NCBI GenBank assembly: GCA_017625535.1
Contig: JAGAKR010000014.1
Span: 54,242 to 118,241 of the forward strand
DNA length: 64,000 nt
Origin: Bacteroidales bacterium
GTDB lineage: Bacteria > Bacteroidota > Bacteroidia > Bacteroidales > UBA932
Reading direction: 5' to 3'
The position numbers and the translations under genes are program-made. The notes under the pieces were generated by a model that worked only from the letters and a program-made list of their open reading frames with translations, ran no database searches and was not told the DNA's origin. This document shows positions 41,389 to 49,647 of this stretch, one piece after another. The first letter of the stretch is position 1. Every line of letters begins with the position of its first letter.

Positions 41389-42918
41389 ATGAGGACAATA
41401 GCTAAGTGTTTTTTCTTTTTTGCTGCAGTGGTACTTTTTGCAGCTTGTGAGAAGTCGGAGCTGGAGAATGATATGCCAGACAATCCATCAGAGAACACCT
41501 TGTCTTTAAAGAAGACTTCAGCGTCTCTTGAGTATCTGCAGGTGATGCTACTTAAAGATGTGGCACCACAAGGTGCGGTGTGGTCAGTGGTGGAAGGTAA
41601 GGATAACGTCGTATCTGTATTCAACGATACGCTTGTGGCCAGAGGTAAAGGTACTGCCAAAGTGATGGCGCAACTTGGAGAACAGCAAGGTGTGATGATG
41701 GTGACTGTCAACAGTGATGAGTATATTCCTGTCAAGACACTCAAACTGGAGGTGAATGGTAAGCAAATTGTGACCTTGTCCAATGATTCCTTGAGTAAGA
41801 TTGTCTATTCGGAAGAGGTTATCAATTCTATGGCTGTTTTGCAGAGTGAAGCCATCAAAGAAATCAAGGTGGTGGGTTATGAGCCGGCAAATGCCACTTG
41901 TCCGTATATAGAGGAGGTCTATAACCTTTGGGTTGAGTATGAGTACCTCCAGGATGTTGATGGTTGGAGATATCAGTTGGAGGGCATCAACTATGCCAAG
42001 AGGGAGAATACCGTATATTGTATGGAGGGTAGTAGTTTTGATGACATGGCAGGGAAGATAGGTGAGGGCAAGAGTGTGAAATTTGTCACCTTGCCGTTGT
42101 ATGATGAGCATGATTTTAAGAAGTACAGGGGTTACGAGCCTTGCGGTCTTGGGTTCAAGATGCAGATTCTTCCTGATGTATTACGGGTACAGGGTAGGAA
42201 GAACGCAAAGGAAGCAGGACTTGAATATAATATGACGGTGTCATTATCAGGCCAGCAGACAGAGGTGTTGTACAGACCATATAATGCAGGTAACCTTGAG
42301 ACTGGTTGGCAGATTAAGGAGGGTAGACTGAAGTGGATCTACTTTGAAAAACCGAATAAGGTAGAAGTGGTGACTAATAATGAAATTAGAACTCCAATGA
42401 AATTTAATCCTGAGACTGGCTCTTGGGGTTACCCGGGAGTTGAGGATCTCTTTCCCGGTACATGGATAGATACTGTGCAAATTATAAATAATATTGTCAT
42501 CCGTCCGGGCGAAACTATACAACTGCAGTTCAATGCTCAAGCTCCGCAAGAGTTTATTCAGACAGCAGAGTGGGGCTGGGGTGGTGGTGAATGCGCTGAG
42601 GATGGGGATCGAATCTTGGAAGAGTGGTTGACGGCATCTGCACATTTGAATCCTATGGAGGCATATGCTTATCAATTCATTACATTGACAAGAGATGGTA
42701 AGTTGACGTGTAAGGAGGGTGTTGATTTGGATTTTTGCGAGTGGGGGAATGTGAATAATCCTTTGAAAAATGAGAAGACTTTGATTGAAGTTGCTGTCTA
42801 TCTGATGCCATCTTGTAAGAAGGAGCAATATGAAAGGACATTTGTTGTCGGTGACAGGGAATATAAGCGTCCTGTTACACTTCAGGCCAGGGCGTATGTC
42901 CAGATAATTCCATGGTGA
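41389..42918 (+). CDS. Surface lipoprotein with Ig-like (Big_2) domain
   Basis: About 509 residues from the ATG at 41389. The signal peptide ends in a lipobox (VVLFAACEKS). Residues 30-105 resemble a Big_2 domain (LSLKKTSASLEYLQ, then WSVVEGKDNVVSVFND and GTAKVMAQLGEQQGVMMVTV). The large remainder, with many Trp, Tyr and Glu residues (EYEYLQDVDGWRYQLEGINY, WGWGGGECAEDGDRILEEW), matches nothing I recognise. Probably exposed at the cell surface; a role in adhesion or recipient-cell contact is a guess from its place on an ICE that also carries fimbriae. Confidence 0.75.
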   Translation: MRTIAKCFFFFAAVVLFAACEKSELENDMPDNPSENTLSLKKTSASLEYLQVMLLKDVAPQGAVWSVVEGKDNVVSVFNDTLVARGKGTAKVMAQLGEQQGVMMVTVNSDEYIPVKTLKLEVNGKQIVTLSNDSLSKIVYSEEVINSMAVLQSEAIKEIKVVGYEPANATCPYIEEVYNLWVEYEYLQDVDGWRYQLEGINYAKRENTVYCMEGSSFDDMAGKIGEGKSVKFVTLPLYDEHDFKKYRGYEPCGLGFKMQILPDVLRVQGRKNAKEAGLEYNMTVSLSGQQTEVLYRPYNAGNLETGWQIKEGRLKWIYFEKPNKVEVVTNNEIRTPMKFNPETGSWGYPGVEDLFPGTWIDTVQIINNIVIRPGETIQLQFNAQAPQEFIQTAEWGWGGGECAEDGDRILEEWLTASAHLNPMEAYAYQFITLTRDGKLTCKEGVDLDFCEWGNVNNPLKNEKTLIEVAVYLMPSCKKEQYERTFVVGDREYKRPVTLQARAYVQIIPW

Positions 42919-42921
42919 TTT

Positions 42922-42955
42922 TTTGATTTATTCTATAGATAATATTGTATATTTG
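42922..42955 (+). promoter_or_regulatory. Promoter of hipBA with possible operator dyad
   Basis: TTTG (42922-42925), 22 bases, TATATTTG (42948-42955), leader about 50 bases. TTGCATT (42953-42959) and TATGCAA (42993-42999) form an inverted pair matching at six of seven positions that could be HipB operators. Confidence 0.5.
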
Positions 42956-43016
42956 CATTATTATAAGTTTTTATATTGTGTAAAATTGTATTTATGCAAT
43001 ATTATATAGTATAAAT

Positions 43017-43328
43017 ATGTGGACAGAAATGACAAATGGTGCAATCCTTAAGACTTTAGGGGAAAGAATTAAGGAGTATCGGATGAGACGCAATATGCAA
43101 CAATCAGAACTTGCAGAAGATGCCGGCGTTAATGTCAGTACGGTAATCCGTCTCGAGAAAGGTTGCAATATAAGCATTGACAGTTATCTTCGGGTATTGA
43201 GAGTACTTGATATGTTGGATAATTTGGATGAGTTTATTCCAGAGCCTCCAAGGAGTCCCATATTGATGAAGAAACTGATGGGGAAGAAGAAGCAAAGGGT
43301 AAAGAAATCAAAGAATGACTATGAATGA
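43017..43328 (+). CDS. HipB-like XRE-family antitoxin
   Basis: A 103-residue helix-turn-helix protein (LGERIKEYRMRRNMQQSELA, EDAGVNVSTVIRLEKGCNIS) of the XRE/Cro type with a basic tail (KKLMGKKKQRVKKSKNDYE). The gene overlaps the start of the HipA-like gene by 14 bases, the usual arrangement of HipBA toxin-antitoxin pairs, in which HipB represses the operon and neutralises the kinase. An alternative start at 43029 would remove four residues. Confidence 0.88.
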   Translation: MWTEMTNGAILKTLGERIKEYRMRRNMQQSELAEDAGVNVSTVIRLEKGCNISIDSYLRVLRVLDMLDNLDEFIPEPPRSPILMKKLMGKKKQRVKKSKNDYE

Positions 43329-44658
43329 ATTGTTTGTTGAAGTCAGATTGTATGATATAAAGGTGGGTTTGCTTTCCTGGAATGAAAGACGTGGTCTTGC
43401 AGAATTCCAATACTATCCGGAGTTCATGCGTAGAGGGTTAGAGGTATCTCCTATAGTAATGCCGATAAGGCATTCTTCGCAGGATATTGTTTACGCATTT
43501 CCATCAAACAGAAATAATTCTTTCCATGGATTACCTGGTTTGGTGGCAGATTCTTTGCCGGATAAGTATGGAAATGAAATTATTGACGCATGGTTTGCGG
43601 CTCATGGAATTGCTGAGGCTGATGTGACACCTTTGGACCGCTTGTGCTATATTGGCAACAGGGCGATGGGCGCATTGGAGTTTTATCCGAGTAAAGATAT
43701 CAGGGGATTGGATGAGTCAACAGTCCTGAGGATGGAAAGTCTTGTTGATTTGGCCGATAAAGTATACAGGGACAGGGCTGCATTCAAGGAAAGCATCAAA
43801 AGTGAAGACAAGTCTATATTGGATATATTGAGGATTGGTACATCTGCGGGTGGAGCAAAACCGAAAGCTATTATAGCACTTAACGAACAAACAGAGGAAG
43901 TCCGTTCCGGGCAGGTGAAGGCACCTGAAGGCTTTACTTATTGGCTACTCAAATTTGATGGTACCACTTTCAATGAAAATGGAATGAAGATAGATCATCC
44001 CAAAGGTATCGGCAATATTGAGTATGCATATTACAGGATGGCCAAGGATTGTGCTATAGATATGACTGAGTGCAGGCTTCTGCAGGAAGGGGATTCTTAT
44101 CACTTTATGACCAAAAGGTTTGACAGGACAGATAGCGGTGAAAAGATACATATGCAGACTCTGGCAGCCATGGCCCATTATGACAGGGATTCGCTCCATT
44201 CCTATGAGGCAGCTTTCCGTATCTTGAGAAAGCTTGGGTTGGGATATGGCGAGGCTGAACAGTTCTTCAAGAGGATGGTGTTTAATGTGGTTGCCAGGAA
44301 TCATGATGACCATACCAAGAATCACAGTTTTTTAATGGATAGGCAGGGTAAATGGAGATTGGCTCCTGCATATGACTTATGTTATTCATATTCCCCTGCC
44401 GGCAAGTGGACGAGTGTTCATCAGATGTCCATCAACGGCAAGCGTGATGGTTTTATATGGAAAGATTTGTCTGAGGTAGGGAAAGGAATGGATGTAAAGA
44501 ATCCTGATGCAATAATAGAAGAAATAGTTGATACCGTGAGTATATGGAAGACCTATGCCAAAGACTGTGGGGTACAAGAAGGCCATGCATGCTTAATTGG
44601 TGAGAACCATAGATTGCTGTCCAGACAAAGAAGTTTGGGAAGAGGATTAAAATTGTAA
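43315..44658 (+). CDS. HipA-like serine/threonine kinase toxin
   Basis: A 447-residue HipA family protein (start 43315 or 43321). The N-terminal couple_hipA region has VGLLSWNERRGLAEFQYYPE and HGLPGLVADSLPDKYG; ATP site RIGTSAGGAKPKAIIALN; the catalytic loop NHDDHTKNHSFLMDRQG and metal-binding LAPAYDLCYSYSP are intact, so the kinase is probably active. HipA phosphorylates glutamyl-tRNA synthetase in E. coli and halts growth; Bacteroidota targets are unproven. With HipB it likely stabilises the ICE or acts in phage defence. Confidence 0.9.
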   Translation: MTMNELFVEVRLYDIKVGLLSWNERRGLAEFQYYPEFMRRGLEVSPIVMPIRHSSQDIVYAFPSNRNNSFHGLPGLVADSLPDKYGNEIIDAWFAAHGIAEADVTPLDRLCYIGNRAMGALEFYPSKDIRGLDESTVLRMESLVDLADKVYRDRAAFKESIKSEDKSILDILRIGTSAGGAKPKAIIALNEQTEEVRSGQVKAPEGFTYWLLKFDGTTFNENGMKIDHPKGIGNIEYAYYRMAKDCAIDMTECRLLQEGDSYHFMTKRFDRTDSGEKIHMQTLAAMAHYDRDSLHSYEAAFRILRKLGLGYGEAEQFFKRMVFNVVARNHDDHTKNHSFLMDRQGKWRLAPAYDLCYSYSPAGKWTSVHQMSINGKRDGFIWKDLSEVGKGMDVKNPDAIIEEIVDTVSIWKTYAKDCGVQEGHACLIGENHRLLSRQRSLGRGLKL

Positions 44659-44741
44659 AGTCAGGAGGATCATTATAGAACATTCGATACTGTCATAGTT
44701 TATGCTTTTTCTATGAGGTATCATTACTACAAATAATCATT

Positions 44742-45038
44742 ATGAAAGACCATATTACTGTAACCATTACTGATCCTGACATAATTCATTTGATAGATAC
44801 GTACCAACGCTATAGTTTCTTGGATGATATGCCTGAGGATGCTGCTGCAGCGGTATGTGAGATTGTTACCAATTGGGAGATGGGCTATTCGATGGATAAG
44901 TGGTGGAAAGATTACCAGGAGATGAACAGGCAGACACGGAAGAGGCGTATCTTGAAAAAGAGGAAGAGAATGAAAGAGACAGGTCATAGGGTGGTGGTAA
45001 CTCCCCTTTCACCTGGTGAGCGTCGAGGATTGCTTTGA
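44742..45038 (+). CDS. Small protein, paralogue of the 39.2-kb protein
   Basis: 98 residues (MKDHITVTITDPDIIHLIDT), related at its N-terminus to the 72-residue protein after the integrase. The C-terminal half is strongly basic (RQTRKRRILKKRKRMKET), consistent with nucleic-acid binding. Function unknown. It follows hipA by 83 bases and is closed by a terminator, so it may be the last gene of the hip transcript. Confidence 0.55.
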   Translation: MKDHITVTITDPDIIHLIDTYQRYSFLDDMPEDAAAAVCEIVTNWEMGYSMDKWWKDYQEMNRQTRKRRILKKRKRMKETGHRVVVTPLSPGERRGLL

Positions 45039-45045
45039 TAAACCG

Positions 45046-45069
45046 GGCCACTTTTGAGTGGCCTTTTTT
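45046..45069 (+). terminator. Terminator before the two-gene module
   Basis: Stem GGCCACT (45046-45052), loop TTTG, AGTGGCC (45057-45063), then six T. Confidence 0.92.
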
Positions 45070-45196
45070 ATGCCTTTTGATGAACCATTATGTTTTTGTT
45101 TTGTCTTTTTGTTGTAAGATTGGGTTGATTTACTGAAAGTTGTAAAAATTTGGAAGAGATATAAAAAAAAATTAACTTCGCAAAACGAAAAATCAC

Positions 45197-45204
45197 TACC
45201 TTTG
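45197..45204 (+). promoter_or_regulatory. Promoter of the two-gene module
   Basis: TACCTTTG is a perfect -7 box 36 bases before the ATG; TTCG at 45177-45180 is a weak -33 candidate at 16 bases. With terminators on both sides this makes the two genes an independent unit. Confidence 0.65.
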
Positions 45205-45239
45205 CGCCCCCAAAAAATGGAGGCTTAGTTGTTGTTGCT

Positions 45240-45803
45240 ATGGATAAATATAAGAAAGTGGTAATGGAATATGCAGAAAACCACAAAGATGAGATTTTGC
45301 ATAACAGAGGGAATGGACATGCTTTGATAATTTTTCAAGGAATTTTTAAGTATGCGCGTAAGAATATAAGAGTGGCAGCAAAAGATTGGTCAAATACAGA
45401 ATTAGTGAACAGACCGGAATTCATTGAAGCATTATGTGAATACCTTGACCGAAGTGGAGCGGAATTAAAATTACTTCTTTCAAGTGAACCTAGCAGAGTT
45501 GCTTTAATGCGTTTGAAAAACAATGTGTTCAAAGCGCTTTTCTTCCATAGAGCATATGGAGAAGGCCGAGTTGAAATCAAGGTTTCTGATGGTAAGTCTT
45601 TTTTAAAAGAGGGGAAACCAGTACATATCTGTACAGCTGATACTTTGATGTACCGGATAGAAGATGATATTGAGGAAAGACAGGCAATATGTAACTTTGG
45701 AGATTCTAAAAATACAGCATCTCTTGAAGAGAGATTTGATAAAATATTTCAAAATACTGAAATAGTTAGGCCATTTACATTAAGTGAAGGACTTCTTAGC
45801 TGA
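45240..45803 (+). CDS. Unrecognised 187-residue soluble protein, possible inactive PLD-like fold
   Basis: I do not recognise the family. It is soluble, with helical N-terminus and an alternating strand-helix middle (FIEALCEYLDRSGAELKLLL, then SSEPSRVALMRLKNNVFKAL) and an end (ICTADTLMYRIEDDIEERQA, ICNFGDSKNTASLEERFDKI) that resembles the layout of phospholipase-D-type domains, but the catalytic HxK(x)4D is missing (HICTADTLMYR). So it may be a sensor or adaptor rather than an enzyme. Its stop is two bases from the start of the membrane-protein gene, implying a dedicated pair. It is much more A+T-rich than the resident genes. Confidence 0.65.
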   Translation: MDKYKKVVMEYAENHKDEILHNRGNGHALIIFQGIFKYARKNIRVAAKDWSNTELVNRPEFIEALCEYLDRSGAELKLLLSSEPSRVALMRLKNNVFKALFFHRAYGEGRVEIKVSDGKSFLKEGKPVHICTADTLMYRIEDDIEERQAICNFGDSKNTASLEERFDKIFQNTEIVRPFTLSEGLLS

Positions 45804-45805
45804 TT

Positions 45806-46561
45806 ATGGATTTGTCTGCCTATATGACACTAATACAATTAATTAGTGCTGTCAATTTTGCATATATATCCTTAAAGTTCAATCAAAAAATCTTTGATAC
45901 TTTTTTTAATATCAATGCCTTTTACAATATGTATGAAGGTGTAGGTATGAATATCATTGTTAAGTATGCATCGTTTGTGTCAATGAGTAAAAAAAGTGAT
46001 GAAAAACTAATTAAGCAAATTGAGGAAGGAAAAGTAAGATGCATGAATCTTGATAATAAATGGGATGAGTTATATAAGGACAGTGAAGCAAAAATAAAGT
46101 CTCACTTAAATGTAAAGGGTTTTAATAGTTTATTTTTATTTGTAAGTTTGTTTTGCGTATATGATTTGTTCCTTTTGGGTCATATTGCAAGAATATCTTC
46201 TGTTCAAAATGAAGTTTTTTTGTTTTTGGTGAATCTTTTTTCGCTTATGTTCTGCGGATATTACATGATAAAGATTATAAGGCAAAAAGATGATAGACAT
46301 AGCACGATAATATATAATGAATCGGTGTTTTATTCATTGGTTTCATTTTTTGTGCCTCTGGTGATATCAAGTCTGATTACTGATAAATCTTATTTTGTTA
46401 AATTTTGTTGTCTCTTTGATGAAATACACATACTGAATTCCGTATTATGTGTATTGATTCCATTTGTTCCTTGTATTTTTACATACATGTATACATTCAT
46501 TTTTGAAAAATGGCTAAGTGGGAGGTTGAAGCAGAAAATGAGTGATATAACTAAAGAGTAA
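45806..46561 (+). CDS. Unrecognised four-helix membrane protein, partner of the 45.2-kb gene
   Basis: A 251-residue protein with an N-terminal hydrophobic or amphipathic segment (LIQLISAVNFAYISLKF), a charged cytosolic stretch (EEGKVRCMNLDNKWDELYKD), then four strong transmembrane helices (SLFLFVSLFCVYDLFLLGHI, FLFLVNLFSLMFCGYYMIKI, FYSLVSFFVPLVISSLI, LNSVLCVLIPFVPCIFTYMY). No known domain. A soluble protein tightly coupled to a small membrane protein is the shape of several abortive-infection modules. After its TAA the same frame stays open for 31 codons. Confidence 0.65.
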   Translation: MDLSAYMTLIQLISAVNFAYISLKFNQKIFDTFFNINAFYNMYEGVGMNIIVKYASFVSMSKKSDEKLIKQIEEGKVRCMNLDNKWDELYKDSEAKIKSHLNVKGFNSLFLFVSLFCVYDLFLLGHIARISSVQNEVFLFLVNLFSLMFCGYYMIKIIRQKDDRHSTIIYNESVFYSLVSFFVPLVISSLITDKSYFVKFCCLFDEIHILNSVLCVLIPFVPCIFTYMYTFIFEKWLSGRLKQKMSDITKE

Positions 46562-46659
46562 GAATCTATCAGTGAATTAAAGAATACTATAGAGACATCT
46601 CAAGAGGTATTGAATGTTGATTTTACTTTTGATAAAATTACTCCCCCCAATAAATAACT

Positions 46660-46684
46660 AACGGCAGCCAAATCGGCTGCCGTT
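46660..46684. terminator. Terminator between convergent cargo and fimbrial operons
   Basis: Ten-base-pair stem AACGGCAGCC (46660-46669), loop AAATC, GGCTGCCGTT (46675-46684). No long T run, but its position between convergent genes supports the call. Confidence 0.7.
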
Positions 46685-46719
46685 CTCATTAAATTGAAAG
46701 CAATTCACATCTCCCAACA

Positions 46720-49647
46720 TTAATATATGATATCGAAGATCTGTTTCCATGTCATCGATGGTTTTCCCCAGCCGGATGCAAATGTGCGTGAATATATCCA
46801 GTATAATCTGCCCGAGCTATCTGTCCTGGTTTTCTCTGATGTTTCTAGGTTAAAGTACTCAAGGTATGTCTGTGGGGCATTGTTCCCGTTGAAGGTGAAT
46901 TGTGAGCCGTCAATGTACTGATATGTCTCTCCTTTGACGAATGTTCCATTCAGCTCTTCATAGAAACTGGTATGAGAATTTTCATAGTACTGGCCATTAT
47001 AGGTGAAAGATACTTCCATCCCGGTCACTTCTTCTCCTTGCCATTTTTTACTGTCTGGATGGGATAGCAGTTTTGCAACCACCTCATTGACGTATTTGAA
47101 GTAGTACTCCCCTGTTCCATTATCATGGCCTTGACTCTCTCTTGTCTCGCTCTTGCTTACTCCTACCAGATATAGCGTCTCATAGAGGGTAATGGTACAG
47201 GTAGCAGTTGCCGTTTTGTCATTGTCTCCTGTTACGGTTGCGGTGAGTTTATATTCGCCGTTGTCGACTGCGCCCAAAGGAACTGTAAGGATACCGGTAT
47301 TGGAGACAGTCATTTCTGTAGGGTTTTTGTCCCAACTCCATGATATCTGTGCCCGAGGGGATGTCTCCACCTTGAGGTCTACCACAGTTGCACTGCCTCC
47401 CATATTTGTGTGTACATTTACACTCTCAAGCATGGTAAGCTGAGGCTTTACAGTGGCAGATATGGTGGCGGAGACGTCACTCCTGCCGGCGATGCTGATG
47501 GTAATGGTTCCAGTTGCTGGGCCACCCGTTGGAATAACCCTATTGGCTACCCCGTCATAGTTTGTTTCTACTCCAGTAATATTAGGTGTCACTGTCACAC
47601 CCAATGACGCTGCCCTTGCAGGGTATATGGTGTATCCGATGTCGTGGTAAAAGTTGTTGTATAGTGTGATGTTCGTTTCTGTAGGCACTATGCGCAGCTT
47701 CTCAACTGTGACGCTGCATGTAGTGCTTACAGGTCCGAGAGTGGCGGTGATGGTGGCACTTCCTGCTGTCAGTCCTTTTACTACGACTCCGGATGCATCA
47801 TAACTCAATATCTGTACAGTAGCACCATTGGATGATGTTACAGTATAATTGGCTCCTGCTGGGACCAGTTTGCTGAATTGTAGGTGTGCAGTTTCACCAT
47901 CATAGAGTGCAATGGACTTTTGCATAAACTCGATTTGCCCGGCTACGACAGTCACTTCACAGAAAAGATCCCAATGCCCGGATACCTTTATTCTTGTTTT
48001 CCCTGCTCCTACTGCGGTCACTTTACCATTGGCATCCACAGTGGCCACGGCTGTATTCTCACTTGAGAATGTAGGCGTAAGTGGTGGTTTTATGGTGTAA
48101 CTGATAGTAAAGCTCTCACCTGGATAGAGCGTCTTGGCAGTAGGGCTTATGCTGAATTCCTTGCTCAGTACTGTCACGCTACATGTCGCTTTCTTGCTGG
48201 TGTCATCTGTACTTGTAGCTGTTATGGTACATGTTCCTGTTCCTTTGGCAGTAACTTTTCCATTGGCATCAACGGTAGCAACTGCATTGTTGCTGCTGCT
48301 CCAGTTGAGTGTCTTGACAGTAGCATTGGATGGTTGTACACTGGCTGACAACTGTGCAGTCTCATCTACATACATAGACAGGGTAGTGGGATTCATGGTC
48401 ACTCCTGTAACATATATCTTGCTGTCCACAGTTATGGATACTGAAGCCGATATATTGGTGCCGTCTGTACTTGTGGCAGTTATAGTACATGAGCCATCCC
48501 CTATGGCTTTTACTACACCGTTGGCATTAACGGTAGCAACTGCGTTATTGCTGCTACTCCAGTTGAGTGACTTGTTTGCAGCGGTCAGTGGCAACACAGT
48601 TGCGGTGATCTGTTTTGTAGCACCCAGTTCTGTGAACTTGTGGGATGTGGGGCTCAAGGATATTGAAGTCACAAGGTCAACAATCTCACTGTTGTCTACT
48701 CTCCATGTTGCCTCTGATACGGCACCATCTCCAGTGAAACTTACTGTGATGTTATGTTGTGTATTTCTCACCACATCGAAATTGGATGTCATGTCTTTAC
48801 CCAGAAAAAATCGGTATACTATATCACCTCTTTTCTTGGGTGATGAGTATGTGGCATTTATCTCAACATAACTGCAAGTAGATGCATATATGTTCCCTGC
48901 TTCAAATGTCTTTTCTGTTTGGATGAGGTTCCCCGGCAATAGTGTCCCTTGTTTGTTCTCATATTGGTATAGTACCACTCCTGAGGTAAGTTGTCCTGCA
49001 GTAGGGTTGGTTACCTTTTCACCATCTATAGCTCCAGTTACGGATGTTATTTTGCTGTCTTTGAAAATGTTGATGTTTTTAGGAATATTTTTCAGCTGCA
49101 CACTTTTTACGTTGATTGTTACATCCGGGTTCAGCTGGTTGTAGTCTGCCCGGACTACTATTTTACTGATGCAGCGTGTCAGTGTTATTGGCAGTGACTG
49201 GTTGTTGGCCAGTGTCTGCAGACCGCTTTTGCCGCTCATCAGTACGGCTCCCGTTCCTGATGCCATCTGTGATACCGATGAGATGCTATATACAAGGTTA
49301 TCCACCTCTTGAGCCGATTTTGCAGGCAGTGGCATGCCGGCATTGGCAATGGCATATACAGTGTACCTCATGTCCTTGTATATTACGGTCTCAATATTGT
49401 TAGGGGAGGTGTAGTACCCGTGGGTTATCAGGTCCCCCAGTTCGTTGATAATATACAGGTTCACGTTCTCCACCAGGGCCTCATTTACGGCTTTGGTAGA
49501 CATGCCTTCAATGGTGTAGCACATGGTGACAGCTACACTGTCTTTTTGGCCATACTGCTTGACCATAGGATCCTGGTCGGTGTTTTCCTTGCTGCAGGAG
49601 AGCAGTAGATATGCCAGAATTGTTAATAGCAGAGTTAATTTACGCAT
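46720..49647 (-). CDS. Large fimbrillin-like lipoprotein with Big_2 repeats (probable fimbrial tip or adhesin)
   Basis: About 975 residues from the ATG at 49647. A lipobox (LAYLLLSCSKEN) is followed by a fimbrillin-type domain, residues 30-325 (VNLYIINELGDLITHGYYTS, LTRCISKIVVRADYNQLN), then at least three Ig-like Big_2 domains with near-identical cores (LNWSSSNNAVATVNANG and LNWSSSNNAVATVDANG, also TFSSENTAVATVDANG), further Ig-like units and a C-terminal domain ending WKQIFDIIY. This is the build of accessory tip fimbrillins of type V pili. Last gene of the fimbrial operon; it overlaps the AntA gene by eight bases. The repeats are also near-identical as DNA and could recombine. Confidence 0.8.
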   Translation of the reverse strand: MRKLTLLLTILAYLLLSCSKENTDQDPMVKQYGQKDSVAVTMCYTIEGMSTKAVNEALVENVNLYIINELGDLITHGYYTSPNNIETVIYKDMRYTVYAIANAGMPLPAKSAQEVDNLVYSISSVSQMASGTGAVLMSGKSGLQTLANNQSLPITLTRCISKIVVRADYNQLNPDVTINVKSVQLKNIPKNINIFKDSKITSVTGAIDGEKVTNPTAGQLTSGVVLYQYENKQGTLLPGNLIQTEKTFEAGNIYASTCSYVEINATYSSPKKRGDIVYRFFLGKDMTSNFDVVRNTQHNITVSFTGDGAVSEATWRVDNSEIVDLVTSISLSPTSHKFTELGATKQITATVLPLTAANKSLNWSSSNNAVATVNANGVVKAIGDGSCTITATSTDGTNISASVSITVDSKIYVTGVTMNPTTLSMYVDETAQLSASVQPSNATVKTLNWSSSNNAVATVDANGKVTAKGTGTCTITATSTDDTSKKATCSVTVLSKEFSISPTAKTLYPGESFTISYTIKPPLTPTFSSENTAVATVDANGKVTAVGAGKTRIKVSGHWDLFCEVTVVAGQIEFMQKSIALYDGETAHLQFSKLVPAGANYTVTSSNGATVQILSYDASGVVVKGLTAGSATITATLGPVSTTCSVTVEKLRIVPTETNITLYNNFYHDIGYTIYPARAASLGVTVTPNITGVETNYDGVANRVIPTGGPATGTITISIAGRSDVSATISATVKPQLTMLESVNVHTNMGGSATVVDLKVETSPRAQISWSWDKNPTEMTVSNTGILTVPLGAVDNGEYKLTATVTGDNDKTATATCTITLYETLYLVGVSKSETRESQGHDNGTGEYYFKYVNEVVAKLLSHPDSKKWQGEEVTGMEVSFTYNGQYYENSHTSFYEELNGTFVKGETYQYIDGSQFTFNGNNAPQTYLEYFNLETSEKTRTDSSGRLYWIYSRTFASGWGKPSMTWKQIFDIIY

